64,000 nt of DNA from Ochotona curzoniae (GCF_017591425.1 NW_024465751.1:7254001-7318000); one strand, 5' to 3'; positions 22,791 to 34,602 are shown, counted from the first letter of the stretch. A program made the numbers and translations. The notes: a model not told the origin generated them from the sequence alone.

Positions 22791-23457
22791 GTTTAAACTT
22801 TTCGTTGGGGAACTCTTATAGCTGAATGTTAGAATCAAGCCTTGTATAGGATTTTTTAAATTTCTTTTACTTTAATTTTCTCTTTTAACTTGCACATGAC
22901 AATCATGCATGTTTACTGAATACAGTGTGGTAACCTGATGTGCATTATGTGTAATGACAAAATCGTTGTGATTAACACTATCTCCTTGTACATTTATTCT
23001 CTCATTGTGTTTGAAGCCTTCAGTCTCCTCTGTTCTAGTTCTCCATGAAATATAAAATAGGTTGCTGTAAACTATAGAAAGAGTTTTCAAAGAGTTTATA
23101 TTATGAAAAAAACTATGCATAGATTTCTGGGGTTTTTTTTGCATTAAAATCAAAATATTTTAATTCAGCTCAAGAAGTGTTAGAAGCCTCCAATAATCTC
23201 CTTGCTGTGCTGTAGGACACCTTAGCTGATTCTGCCATCTAACTGTAGTTTCGGACTTCTCATCAGAATCCACCTGCCTCTTAGCCCCTCCAAGCCCTCC
23301 CATCCTCCAGGCATCACTACTTTACCCCACTCTTCTGTGAGGTCAGCTTTATCAGCCCTCACGATTGACTCAGAACATGAATCCCTGTCTTTCTGTGTCT
23401 GGCTTTGTCATTAGCATTATGTCCTCACAATAAAAAATCATGCAGACATCTTGCAAA
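22791..23457. other. No gene or repeat recognised
   Basis: Unassigned. The small minus-strand open frame at 22872-23153 has no recognisable feature. Confidence 0.4.
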
Positions 23458-23603
23458 GGTTCTCAATCTGAGCCCTTTAGAAACACATATTTCTCTGATG
23501 TCAGTTCCACTGTGGTTATTTTTTGCATCACTGTTGCCACAAACCAGAATGGTCCATTCACAATTCTAGGTGATCACCCCAGGTAAGTGAATTTTGAGAA
23601 CCA
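23458..23603. mobile_element. Small MER5-like DNA transposon with terminal inverted repeats
   Basis: GGTTCTCAA at the left end pairs with TTTTGAGAACCA at the right end, giving an about 146-bp element with inverted ends typical of MER5-type non-autonomous hAT transposons. The GGTGATCACCCC block near the right end fits the same group. The 8-bp duplication is not recognisable. Confidence 0.45.
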
Positions 23604-24005
23604 AAATGGATTTACAAAAACAATTACAAATTCTGAGGTTTCTCTCCTCAACTTCGCTGCGTCTGACTCATTTCACAATCTGGTTATTTGTCTTTAAGCC
23701 TGCTTTCTTTTCTCTCATGTTTGTATAACCTTCCATATTGAGATTTTGGAGTAGATGAGATTTTCTGAGAAGTAAAAAAAAAGAATGCTCTAGGAAGAAA
23801 AAAAAAACAACATATTTTATAATTTTTACCAAAGTTTGAGCAGAATTATTAGACTGGGATTCTGTTATCTAGAAGATATTTGGAGAATGCAAAAAAGGAT
23901 CATCATCAGGCAAAAGTAGTATGGAGTAAAAAATTAAATACTACACTGGGACAATTAAAAGAAACATCACTGTAGACATAATATTTATTTATATATTTAT
24001 TCATA
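23604..24005. other. No gene or repeat recognised
   Basis: Unassigned AT-rich sequence. Confidence 0.4.
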
Positions 24006-24330
24006 AGGATATATTTATTTTTATTGGGATAGCAGATTTTCACAGAGAAGGAGAGGCAAAAGAAATATTTTCCATCTGCTGATTTCGCTACCAGATGGCT
24101 GAAATTGCCAGAACTGAGCTGATCCAAAGCCAGGACGCAGGAACTCTTTTTGGGTCTTCCACACATGAACAGCATCCCACGGTAATGGGCCATCTTCCAC
24201 TGCCTTCTCAAGTCACAGAAAGGGCGCTGGATGGGAAGTGATGCAGCCTAACCACGAACCAGCACTCACAGGGGGGTGGTCAAAACCTGCAAGAGGGAGA
24301 ATTAGCCAATTGAACCATCATGCCAGGCCC
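24006..24330 (-). mobile_element. CSINE-type SINE, diverged
   Basis: Antisense copy: ATTTTTATTGGGATAGCAGA, CCATCTGCTGATTTCGCTAC, GAGCTGATCCAAAGCCAGGA, GGCGCTGGATGGGAAGTGAT and head complement ATTGAACCATCATGCCAGG. Confidence 0.85.
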
Positions 24331-25105
24331 TGCAGGAACAATTTTCAGCTCAAAGTACCTCAGAGTTGAAACAGATCTCAGAAGCTCCCTGGCCCAGTCA
24401 TGCTAGTGAATCTTACCAAGGTCCTTAGGGTACTTGTGGCAGCTTAATATTCACCATCTATACATAGTCCTCCTGCTGAATCTTCTGTTTCCTAGATTTC
24501 CTTTCAGTGAGGGTTTGAATGATCTACATTCTGACATTCTTGTGAAAGATTTGGAAGCAAAGTAAGGTAGAGATGCTGTGAATACTTCCAAAGTACCCAC
24601 GATTATCGTGAACTTGGAAACAGTTTGTATTCTACCCGCAAATGCCCCATGTTTAGACCATCTTGGGAAAGCATCTCCAGGATGCATATCCTTCTGACAG
24701 GGTGAACACTTTTGGAAGCACCTGGCAACGCCTAGAGAGGTGACGTACATGCTCTGGGGCAGTGGTTGGAGTAACTACTCCTGATGACAGATCAGGTCTC
24801 AGTGTCAGTGAGTAGCACCAACGTACTGTAGATCCTCAGCACTTCTCTTCCTGGATTAATTCTCTGGCAATTATTAGAAGCCGTTAGAATTCTAGCTTAG
24901 CACCTGCTCCAGTAGCCTTTCCAATGATTTGTTAAATAGCTTGATCCTGTTGAACCCACTCATGTCTAAAATAACCACATACCAATTGCTACAGCAGTCT
25001 GATTTACACGTGTGAAAGTATCCTGAAAATACTCTGAGACAACTGAAGGCATTGCATTCGTACATAGATTTACATATAGATATATAGTTACAGCATAAAT
25101 ATCCA
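24331..25105. other. No gene recognised
   Basis: A minus-strand 99-codon open frame (24451-24750) has no recognised domain. The block is less AT-rich than its flanks but matches no repeat that I know. Confidence 0.35.
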
Positions 25106-25789
25106 TGAAAGGATTTTTTTACATTTTGTATTTTATTTTATTATTCTCATTTTATGATACACTTCCATAGGCTCCTGGTATTTCCCTTATCCCCATCCCA
25201 ATTTCCCCCCTCCCACCTAGTTCCTCTATGTCATCACTAAGCTAGTGTTCTTCATATACAGTCATATGTCCATCATTGCAGGCATGGACAGTGGCAGAGA
25301 GTCCAGAATCCTATTGTCAAGACATACTAAACAGTTTCATTGTAAGTCCATCTTTGTGTGGAAGCAGAAATACACACTACACTGCATCCTCACATCTGGA
25401 TATGTTACTCTCCATTTCTCAGCTACAGTACATCCCCTTAAATGAAAAGTCGTGATACAAAATCAACCAATAGAAAGAAAAATAGAAATTTACACTGCCA
25501 GGAAGTTAAATGACATGTTACTAGATATGACAATCTCTGATACACAGCTACTATACATCCCTTTAAATGAAGAGCCACAAAACAAAATCAACATCAGGGA
25601 GAAATAAGAAATTAACAACACCATGAAGTTAAATAACATGCTATTAAATGACTAATGTTTAGCTGAAGAAATGGAAATCAAAAACCTTCTTGAAGAAAAT
25701 GATGCCACTGCATGATCTAAGACTCATTGAATGATTTAGTCAGAAGAAAGTGTTGTGAAGAGATGAAACCAACAGAAAAGAACAAAACC

Positions 25790-25956
25790 CATGCGACAGA
25801 GTTTCTGCTGATTTTTGTTGGTGATGTGTGTCTCCTCCAGGCAATAAATAGACGGGTTTTGTTTTTTAATCCAGTCTACTAATCTATGACTTTGATTGAG
25901 CTTAAGCCATTTACAATTCAGAGTTTAATATGCATGGGTTATTTTGGTCCTGTCAT
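25790..25956 (-). pseudogene. ORF2 stub of half-L1 copy 1 (start of endonuclease domain)
   Basis: The frame starts like L1 ORF2 and keeps the blocks equivalent to NGL.S.K..RLVDWIKKQN and C.EETH, which are the first two endonuclease motifs (Asn and Glu positions). Immediately after, the sequence switches to 3'UTR, so everything from the rest of the endonuclease through the reverse transcriptase is gone. There are small frame breaks near the start. The junction is at the same place in copies 1 and 2. Confidence 0.65.
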
Positions 25957-26301
25957 TTTAGGTCTGGGTTATTCATTGGTTTAGTCTTCTGTTGTCATTT
26001 TTCTGGGATGTTCTTCACATTTGCCTTTGGTTTTGGAAGACACTGATCCTCTTCTCTGTCAAGAGAACATCTTGAAGTATCATTTGTAAGGCAGGTTTGG
26101 AAGAGGCAAGTTCTTTTAATTTTCTTTACTCTGGAAGAATTTTATTTCATTTTCAAAGACAAAAGAAAGCTTTGCTGCATATGTTATCCTGGGCTGCCAA
26201 TTTTTTTTTTCTTTTAGAATCTTGAGTATGTCACTCCATTCTCTTCTTGCCTGTAGAGTTTCCTATGAGAGATCTCCTGTGAGTTTAAAGGGCATTCATT
26301 T

Positions 26302-26889
26302 TTATGTCAACTGATATCTTTCAAGTGCACATTTCAGGATCTTTTCATTATGTTCAATTGAAGAGAGATTGATGATCATGTGTCTTGGTGAAGATTGCTT
26401 TAGATCAGGCCTGTTGGGAGTTCTGTGCCCCTCCTGGATCCTGTTTCCCAATTCTTTCTCCAGATTAGGGAACTTTTCCTTTATCATTTCATTAAATATA
26501 TTTGTATAATCAGCTTCTCTTTCTGCACCTTCTGGGACTCCCATAACTCTTAAATTAGGCCTCTTAATAGTGTCTTTCAGTTCTTGAGTGGTTTGTTTGG
26601 CCTGATCCAGTTCTGCTTCCAGCTTTTTGTTTGCTTCCCCCTCGTGACAGAAAATACCTTCCAAATCTGAGATTCTTTCTTCTGCTTGATTCATTCTATT
26701 TTGGAGATGTTTCACTGTACTTGTAATTTGCTCTACTGTGTTATTAATTTCTGATATGTCAGCCTTGATTTGCATTATTGCTGTTGTTGGGTGTGTAAAA
26801 TATTCCTTAAATTCTTTGAGCTCTTGTATGTGCTTCTCATTGTTGATTAGAAGCTTTAAAATGAGTCTTATGGATTCTGTGTCACCCAT
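26302..26889 (-). CDS. ORF1p-like RNA-binding protein of the half-L1 element (copy 1)
   Basis: An intact 195-codon frame related to L1 ORF1p, the nucleic-acid chaperone that coats LINE RNA in the cytoplasm. Residues about 10-100 form a heptad-rich coiled coil (LLINNEKHIQELKEF, then ...EQITSTVKHLQNRMNQAEERI). An RRM-type segment with VMGVPEG and the IFNEMIKEKFPNLE helix follows at about 108-140, then the RTPNR and SPRHMIINL motifs. It ends at LERYQLT with TAA, so the conserved C-terminal domain is lost; that sequence persists downstream only as stop-ridden DNA. An in-frame TAG sits just upstream of the ATG (MPTSELTEEDI-stop-KM), so the N-terminus is also short against the usual roughly 340 residues of L1 ORF1p. 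Both stops recur in copy 2. Host expression is not shown. Confidence 0.65.
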   Translation of the reverse strand: MGDTESIRLILKLLINNEKHIQELKEFKEYFTHPTTAIMQIKADISEINNTVEQITSTVKHLQNRMNQAEERISDLEGIFCHEGEANKKLEAELDQAKQTTQELKDTIKRPNLRVMGVPEGAEREADYTNIFNEMIKEKFPNLEKELGNRIQEGHRTPNRPDLKQSSPRHMIINLSSIEHNEKILKCALERYQLT

Positions 26890-27756
26890 TTTCTAGATGT
26901 CTTCCTCAGTTAACTCTGAGGTTGGCATAGGGTTTTGCTCTTTTGCAGGGGAGTCTTCAGTAATATTCATTGTGCATTTGTCTCTTCTTTTGCTCTTGGT
27001 CATCGTACTTCTGGTTAGCAAGTTGGGGCAAGTTCCTATGCTCTGTTACCCACAGTTTGATTTTACTTATTTACTTATTGCCACTGGTACAAATTTCTTT
27101 GCTTGCAACCAATTGTGCTACTCCCTCCAGTAGGTTCCAGATCTGGGTTCTTATGTTAGATTTCCAGCATGGTCTCCATTGTCCCAACTCCTGGTTTACC
27201 ACTCTCCACCTGCTGTGATACTGTGCTGAGGCTGCACCGTTGTTTGTACAATCTATCTTCCACTTGTGGTTGTATCAGGTCCCAGGATTAGGGAGACACC
27301 AGGTGTCCTATATTATTAGATTGTTGGTGGCACTGAACTTTTTGAAGCCTATTGGACATTAGGTCTGGGTGCCCATGGACCTATTTTGACTCGTACAATG
27401 CCACAGTCAGTATTATTTTCCTGTGTGGCCAGTGCAATCCACTGAGCTCAGTGAGTTCTCGCGAGCTCAGCCCACGCGCAGTTCACTATTGTCCACTGCA
27501 GTCCTAAACTTTTGCCACTATGAACAAAATGGCGCCTGGTGTACCACTTCTAGAGTTTTTGATCTGCTGGCTGTCAGGTCTGAGGGCTACCCAGACCTGT
27601 CTTGCGTGCAACCCGTAGAATGCCACGTGGTTGCAGTTCACTGAGTCAGAAATGAGTTCACTCTGAGCTAAGTTTATGCTCAGTCTTTCCCTTGCCTTTT
27701 CTCCTTAGGCAAAATTGCGCCCAATTCAGCTCTCGGGTGCTGACTGGGCTGTGAAA

Positions 27757-28127
27757 TGTTACCAGAAATGCCTGGTGGGTTCTTTCCTCAGCTTACTATA
27801 GAAATAAAAAGTCAGGAATCTGTTGCAAACAGAAAAGTTTATTTGCGAAGGGACCAGGTGAGCAGGGAAGGGAGGGAAGGGGAAAGCACCTTGGGGAGAA
27901 AAGCAGGAGGTGGTGCCTCTCAAAAGAGGAGGGAGAGAGAGACACCAAAGGTCTGACTAAGGGTCTTGGATTTAAGCATTCCCTAACCCCTCCTTGTTGG
28001 GCAGGAGCCTACAGGTAAGATGTTCCGCATTGGTGCTCTCTTAATTAGTTACAAAATGGGTGGGCAATGCTGGTGCTACCCACCTGAAGGTATGGCCAAG
28101 ACCTCAGCAGGCCTGATTTTGGTATCA
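27757..28127 (-). mobile_element. Solo ERV LTR, 371 bp, in the 5'UTR of half-L1 copy 1
   Basis: Comparison with copy 2 shows a clean insertion between GGGCTGTGAAA and TGAAATCC. TGAAA is duplicated at 27752-27756 and 28128-28132. On the minus strand the LTR starts TGATACC and ends GGTAACA, a near-perfect inverted pair. AATAAA lies at 27838-27843 (complement) with a pyrimidine-rich tract upstream and a CTTAAATCC TATA-like box near 27970. A 5-bp duplication fits several ERV classes. No viral genes remain. Confidence 0.8.
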
Positions 28128-28533
28128 TGAAATCCACCCTGTTCTTGCACTGCCAGTCTGGGATCTGCCGCTTCGTCTCTGCTCCTGGTCAAATCAAACA
28201 GACCAGTAGGACAGACAGTTCTTTTTCTGGGTTCACCTCCCAAGCTCCCAGTGAAAGTCCCTCCCCACCTGCTTGCTGCTGGAGTTCTGGCTGCTGGTGG
28301 AGTTAAGATCGTCATTAGCTGAAAGCCATTGGAGTATCAGTCACTGCAACACCACACCGTTGTGTTTGCTGCTTTCCTGTGTCTGTCAGTCTCCAGGTAT
28401 CCTTCTGATGTTCTGTCTTCTCCTATTTCCTAGAACGTGTATTCTCTGCTTCATCTTGAATAACTGTTTTTCCATCCATTTAAACGTGTCCTTACCCTAT
28501 TCCGCCATCTTGATTCTCCCCTGAAAGGATTTT

Positions 28534-29445
28534 CTATGTCATGGAGCTATGACTCAGCATTTCTGTCTCTGTGGTCAGCAGCAAGATTTCTTGAACTTTT
28601 TAAAAAATGTTTTCAGTCAAACCCTTAACTCAATTCTAGGATAATGTCTCACCTCTAAAACTTTACTAGATGGGTGTATTTTTTAAATGTGCCACATGTT
28701 GCCAATTTTGCTATTAGACACCTTTATGTGAGTGTTCCCACAGCAGTAGTGACTTCACATCGCAGAGCTTCTCACATCTTTCTTAGCTACTCTTCATGTC
28801 ACCTTGCAGCCAGGAGATTTAATAGGCAGTCTTAGAAAGCCATCTTTGCTGGTTTTCCTTATTGGTTGTCTGTAATAGCTATAGGGATTGTAACATCATT
28901 GAGGCACAGGAAATAAAAAGTTAGGTGGGTGATTAGATATTTTAAAAACAGAGACACAAGAGACTGGCAGAGTGAAACTGTGCTGAACCTGAACCCTGGG
29001 TTTGGATGAGTTCCTTTGTTACCCTTCTTTCCTAGGTTTTGGTTCATGAGGTTTGAACCAGGTAGTGTCTATGTTACCTGCAAATTCTCATCATCCACTT
29101 GGCAACGTGCATAAAACACAGAGCATTCCTAGCCCTGCCTGAAACTATTGCATTCTTGAACAATTGCTCTTATTGTTACTTTTCTTTTTAATGTATTTGT
29201 ACCTTCCATGTTATCAGTAATTTCTCCTACTTTCAACAGGACCTTCCATGGATGAAAGAATGACGTTTTGTCCCATTATTGCTGCAATCACTTCAGCGCT
29301 GTGGCCTTGATGTATTTCTGTATTCAGCTTAATGCATAGTTCTGTGGATTTTCAAAGCATCACAAAGGTGTTATAACTTCTATTCATTTTTGCCTTCCTC
29401 TTCACTTGCCTATCATTTTATCACATCCTCTCTCTCTCTTTCTCC
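28534..29445. other. No gene or repeat recognised
   Basis: About 0.9 kb unassigned; ends in a CTCTCTCTCTCTTTCTCC run at about 29428-29446 next to a SINE. Confidence 0.4.
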
Positions 29446-29743
29446 TTTTAGACTTATTTTTTATTTGAAAGGCAAAGTTACTGAGAGAGAGAGAGAGTTC
29501 CTCCACCTGCCATTTACCACCCAAATGACTACAATAGCTGGAGCTGAACTTATCCAAGGTCAAAAGCAAGGAGCCTCCTCTGGGTCTCCCACATAGGTGG
29601 GGATGGGACCAATGACCTGAGCCTCCTCTTCTGCCTTCCCAGCAACCAGCAGAAAGCTGGATAGGGAGTGGAGCTACCAGACTTGAACTTGGATGCTAGC
29701 GGTGCAGGTAAAAGTCCAGCATGCCACACCACAGCATCAGTTC
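29446..29743 (-). mobile_element. CSINE-type SINE, older subtype
   Basis: Antisense copy with TTTTTTATTTGAAAGGCAAA, a GAGAGAGAGAGAGAG run, GAGCTGAACTTATCCAAGG, GGGTCTCCCACATAGGTGG and head complement CCACACCACAGCATC. The TTTGAAAGGCAAAG tail marks the older subtype. Confidence 0.8.
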
Positions 29744-30009
29744 CTCTTTTCCAAGTTAGGTTTTCTTAGTGTACTGGATGGTAGTAAAATTCCTTCTGCA
29801 CAAAATAGTTTGCATTGTGAGCACTGCATTAAAGCAAAAGACTATTTTGGATGCTGATGAGCATTCTGTCCCTTCCAAGTTTGATTACCAGAGTCCTATG
29901 TGAATAAATGGCTATGTATACATTTCCGTCTACCTTTAAAGTTGTCACAATTATCCACAGCTCCTCTTCTAGGTGCTGGATATTATAGTAATGGTAATAA
30001 TTGATAATG

Positions 30010-30235
30010 ACAACAGCTATTATATGATCTTATCATGTGTCAGTCTTTGTACTAAACTTATGTGATTACAGTTGATTTTTCCCCAAGTCCTGTGAAGTAA
30101 GCTTGCTGCGTATCACCCTTTAATACAATAGGAATCTTAGATACAGAGAGCTCAAGTGAGTACTTCCACATCATCTAGCTCTATTAGATGTGCTCTACTC
30201 CACATTGAAATTTGGATTATCTGAGTTCCCCTTTT
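30010..30235 (+). mobile_element. MIR SINE, nearly full length
   Basis: MIR landmarks occur in order: ACAGCTATTATATGATCTTA, ATGTGTCAGTCTTTGTACTA, CCTGTGAAGTAAGCTTGC, TATCACCCTTT, ATACAGAGAGCTCAAGTGAG, ACATCATCTAGCTCTATTAG. Strongly diverged, as expected for this ancient family. Confidence 0.7.
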
Positions 30236-31249
30236 TGCTTTTCTTGCTAGAAATATACCCAGTCATGTCTTTTTGCACACCTTACATGTAAGAGGTTCTC
30301 TAGCTTTTATGCTTTATAATGGATCACTGGCTGCAGCAAATGCATGGCAAAACCAGCTAAAGGAATGGTAAACTGTTTCCCAATATTGTTTTACCAAATT
30401 GTATTCTCAGTGTGAATGAATGACAGTTCTCATTTCTCTACATCCCATGAATTCATGCTTTGGTTATATACACATATTTTTTTTCCTTTCAGCAGGAATA
30501 GTTCTAATCTCACTTAGCATTCATTTTGCAATTTTTGAATGGTGCAATACTGCAAAAGAAATTTAGGTAACAGAATTTTGCTAGGCAAGAATGAATGCAA
30601 TTTGCATTAACTACATTTGAATAGAGGCCGGTGGACTAGGAATGCACACATACAGTGAACTGTGCTGTGATCAAAGTAAGTGAAGGTAATGTGATAGAAA
30701 ATGAGAAACTAGCTTTGATTACAAAGCAACTTTTGTACAAAAATGACTTACAAAATGACTTTTACATAAAATGGTGAACAAGATGAAAGTTGGCATTATA
30801 TAGGATTTTTTGTAGATTATAATCCAAGTCAGAACATATGTGTGGGAGTAATAAATGCCAGGGCAACAGGTGTAGACTGTAGCTTTGTGGGTCAACAGTT
30901 TTGAACCTTTACCATATTGTTTCTAGCTTTATCCATACCTAATTTTTCTCAGCTCTATGGCTTAGTGAAAATTTCTTTCTTAGCTTGCGCCATAGTCAGT
31001 TGGGGCATGTGACAGTTATGGTCAGTGAAAAGGGAAAAGGCCACTGGGTTGAAACTAGGAAGTGATCCTTCTATTTCTCCTATCTTTGCCATGGTCATCG
31101 AAGAGGCAGCATGTTCCTGGTGAAGTGGTGAAAAACGGTGGAGCCACGATGGTTCTGACACCTGAGTCTCTACACAAAGCAGACTACTTGGAAACTACCT
31201 GAAAATGTAGAATGAATGAAAACAAAACTCTTGTTTTTAAAATTGTAAA
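30236..31249. other. No gene or repeat recognised
   Basis: About 1 kb unassigned up to the target-site duplication of the full-length L1. A 68-codon minus-strand frame at 30955-31161 has no recognisable feature. Confidence 0.4.
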
Positions 31250-31262
31250 AATTGGGAATTGC

Positions 31263-32447
31263 ACTTTTGTTTTTATTCCCAGAGGAGCAAAGAAGATGGC
31301 CGACCTTGAAGAGCTGGTATAAGGTGGAGAACAAAAAGCGGAGGACCGATCCAGCACAGGAACAAACCAGGAGACACAGAATTGCAGCAGGAGGAGTGGA
31401 AGGTCACTAGACTTCACTGAAGTAAGAAGATCAACACAGCTTGGAGGGACAGTCAGAAAAAGAAAGAAAGGAAAGGCAGCATGCCCGTGCAAGACTTGGT
31501 AAGTTGCGGTCCCAGGCAAGGGGAAGGCCGGCGCAGTCTCAGCCAATCCAGGGAAGATAAGGGCAGTTGCAAAAACAAGTTCCCACACCAGCGGGAGCCA
31601 CAGACCACTGGAGTCCTGGAAACCCTAAAGGTGGCTACAGATTTGAACATAGGGGCCATCAACCCCTGCAGAGGTTGAGGAGAAGCAGGGGAGGGGGTCC
31701 CAGCAAAACGCCTGCCAACAGGTCAGCACCATTGAGAAAGTGCAGAGAGGGCTGCAGACACTCTCTGGGACTGGGTCACAGAAACTCGGCTCCAAACTGG
31801 ATTCGCTGAGGAATTTCCTGCTGTGCTCAGCCTGAGCCCCAGAGGTGGGGCACCACACCTCAGAGTCAGCCAACCCAGACAGAGGTGCAGGCTAGCAAGG
31901 ACACAGCTGCACACCTTCCATCTGGGGAGCATATCTGAGAGAGTGCAACAGGAAGCCTCACTAGGCCTGGGCACACCAAGCTTTACTAACCCAGCTCGGG
32001 GCGGCACTGCTCAACAGAGTCTGCTGACCTGGGTGGAGGCACAGGCAAGCGGGCCACAGCAGCATGTTTCCCAACAGGAGAGCATATTTGTGAGAGTATA
32101 GCAGGGTGTGGAACCGCACACTCTATATCTACCCAGAGCAAAGACAAGAAGCCCAAGGCTACAAAGTCTCTCATCCACACTCTATCCCTGTTGGCACACA
32201 CAAGACAATACCTAACTGACGAAATAGAAGAAGGCTGATCGAGAAGGGCAGGCATAGAGGAGGATGTGGTAAAAGAGGGATGAAAGATAGCTGAGGGAAG
32301 AGCAGCAGACCAGAAACCTGCAGAGAAGTATTCTTGAAGCATCCCTGAACACCGAGCAACCAAGAAGAATCAAGCAACTTGGAAGGAATCCAGAGAAAGT
32401 AAGAAGGGAACACAACAACCAGCTCAGAACGTGGAAAAAGTAACACA
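31263..32447 (+). promoter_or_regulatory. L1 5'UTR with internal promoter
   Basis: A 1.2-kb GC-rich leader upstream of ORF1 that starts with an AAGATGGCCG motif (31293-31302) of the YY1-binding type seen at the start of L1 promoters. It contains repeated CCAGCTC/GCCAACCCAG-type stretches but no clear tandem monomers. L1 5'UTRs carry an internal RNA polymerase II promoter; activity here is inferred. Confidence 0.65.
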
Positions 32448-33388
32448 ATGAGAAAAAGCATCAGAAAAAGCAACGACTCAGATGAGAGAGCCAGCACCCC
32501 ACCAAAAAAAGACCAAAAGCCAATATCTATTTCGGAGATGCAAGATGAAGACATGGAAGCTTTACCAGACAAGGAATTTTTAAAATTAATGATAAAATTT
32601 GTTAGAGACAATGAGAAGAAGTGGGAAGACTTCAACGAATTCAAGAACCACATAGTCACAACAAGTCAAAAACAAAATTCTGGACCTGAAATTCAAGGTT
32701 GAGAGTATGACCGGCAGAATAAATACAGCAGAAGAACAGATCTCTGAAACGGAAGACACACATAATGAAGATACCCAGCTCATTAAACAGCTGGAGACAA
32801 GCCTCAGCAAAGCTAATAAAACGATACAAGAAATGAAAGATCACCTCAGAAAATCAAATATTTGGATCATGGGCCTTCCCGAAGGAGTGGAAAGAGAGTC
32901 AGGAATGCAAATGGTACTTGACGAAATTATACAGGAAAACTTCCAAAACACTTGGAACATGAATCCAGCACACATACAGGATGGACAGAGAACTCCCAAC
33001 AGACACGATTCAAAGAGATCTTCACCCAGACACATAGTGCTCAAGTTCTACTCCAATGAAGACAAAGAAAGAATCCTGAGACAAGTACGAAGCAGAGAAA
33101 AGATCACTTAGAGGGGAAAACCAATCAGAATCACTGCTGACTTCTCTGAAGAGACCCTACAAGTAAGGAGAGAATGGACAAAGATCTTCCAAATTCTGAA
33201 ACAAAACAATTATCAACCAAGAATAATGGACCCAGCAAAGATCTCATTTGTATATGAGAACGAAATCAGATCCTTCTATAGCAAAGAAAAAACTAGAAGA
33301 ATATGCCAACACAAAACCAGCTCTACAAAATCCCCTTAGAAATGCACTAATTCTAGAAAAAAAGGAGGCAAACCATAAACAAAGATAG
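32448..33388 (+). pseudogene. L1 ORF1 (ORF1p), disrupted
   Basis: ORF1p is the trimeric RNA-binding chaperone of L1. The first frame starts at MRKSIRKSNDSDERAS and runs about 70 residues, then loses frame around 32640-32660. The second frame continues with a coiled coil (INTAEEQISETED, LIKQLETSLSKANKTIQEMKDHL), the RRM block IWIMGLPEGVE with LDEIIQENF, and RTPNRHDSKRSSPRHIVLKF. A TAG at 33109-33111 interrupts the REKITYRG-like C-terminal domain. After it the frame still reads KPIRITADFSEETLQVRREW and PRIMDPAKISF until a further frameshift in an A-run near 33285. The product would be nonfunctional. Confidence 0.85.
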
Positions 33389-34602
33389 CAAACAGGAAGG
33401 GCTCCAAACTAAAACCAACACAAGGAAGGGCAATTACACAGAAAACAACACACACAAAACACACTCGCATGGCAGGGCAAAATCACAACCTCTCAATTTT
33501 AACTCTTAACACAAATGGTCTAAACTCACCAATCAAAAGACAGAGATTAATGGAATGGATCATCAAACAAGACCCAACTATCTGTTGCCTACAAGAAACA
33601 CATCTAACCAGAAAAGATGCAAAAAACTGAAAGTGAAGGGATGCAAAAAGATATTTCATGCCAATGGACGAGAAAAAAAAGGCAGGGGTAGCTGTCCTTA
33701 TTTCAGACAAGATAGATTTCAATCTAACTAACACCAAAAGGGACAGGGAAGGCCATCTTATATTGGTGGAAGGAATGATCCATCAAGAATCAATCACCAT
33801 CATTAATGTTTATGCGCCAAATTCCAAGCGCCTAGTTACGTGAAGCAATTACTTACAGACTTAAGGGGAGACATAGATATGCACACAATATTTGTGGGTG
33901 ATCTCAACACACCTTTAACACCAATGGACAGGTGTATGAAAACTCAACAAAAATACAACAGAGCTCACACAAACAATAGAACTACTGGACTTAGTAGACA
34001 TCTATAGAACTTTTTATCCTAAGGCCACAGACTATACATTTTTCTCAGTGGTGCATGGCACCTTCTCCAGGATCGACCATATGATAGGACACAAAGCAAT
34101 TCTAAATAACTTCAAAAAAGTAGAATCATACCATGTACCCTCTCAGACCACCATGGTATGAAACTGGAAATCAACAACTGAAAACACCCCAGGAAATATA
34201 GGCACTCTTGGAAGTTGAACGATATGCTATTAAACGAACAATGGGTCAGAGAAGAAATTAAAGATGAGATAAAAAAATTTATGGAAACCAATGAAAACTC
34301 CGATACAACATTCCAAAACTTGTGGGACACCACCAAAGCAGTGCTAAGGGATAAACTCATCCCAATTGGAGCCCATGTCAAGGCCCAAGAAAGATGCCAA
34401 GTACAGGAATTAACCACATACCTCCAGGAACTGGAAAAACAGCAACAGAAGAGTCCCACACACAATAGGAAACAAGAAATCATCAAAACAAGGGAGGAGA
34501 TAAGCCAAATAGAAATAAAAAAACTATACACAAAATCAACAAATCAAAAAGTTGTTTTTTTGAGAAGATAAACAAAATAGACACTCCACTGGCCTGACTG
34601 AC

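Larger units (their letters stand above)
25118..28521 (-). mobile_element. Half-L1 (HAL1-like) retrotransposon, copy 1, full length
   Basis: TGAAAGGATTTT is duplicated at 25106-25117 and 28522-28533 and brackets the element. In its own sense it starts GGGGAGAATCAAGATGGCGG, like an L1 5'UTR with a YY1-type AAGATGGC site. It then has a GC-rich 5'UTR (about 28521-26890), a 195-codon ORF1, the remains of the ORF1 C-terminus, a stub of ORF2 (about 25956-25790) and then a 3'UTR that contains a direct 122-125 bp duplication (25396-25645). The whole endonuclease core and reverse transcriptase are missing. Removing the 371-bp LTR and its duplication leaves 3028 bp. The structure fits the half-L1 (HAL1) class of ORF2-less LINEs; the assignment is mine, from architecture. 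Confidence 0.8.

Noticed and set aside
31184..31662. Minus-strand frames of 134 and 69 codons at the L1 5' end
   Set aside because: They overlap the L1 5'UTR and its flank. Antisense ORF0 is known from primate L1 only, and nothing in the sequence ties these frames to it.
32171..32659. 162-codon minus-strand open frame
   Set aside because: It is the antisense shadow of the L1 5'UTR and start of ORF1.
34112..34531. 139-codon minus-strand open frame rich in Ser, Leu and Cys
   Set aside because: It is the antisense shadow of the A-rich L1 ORF2 coding strand.
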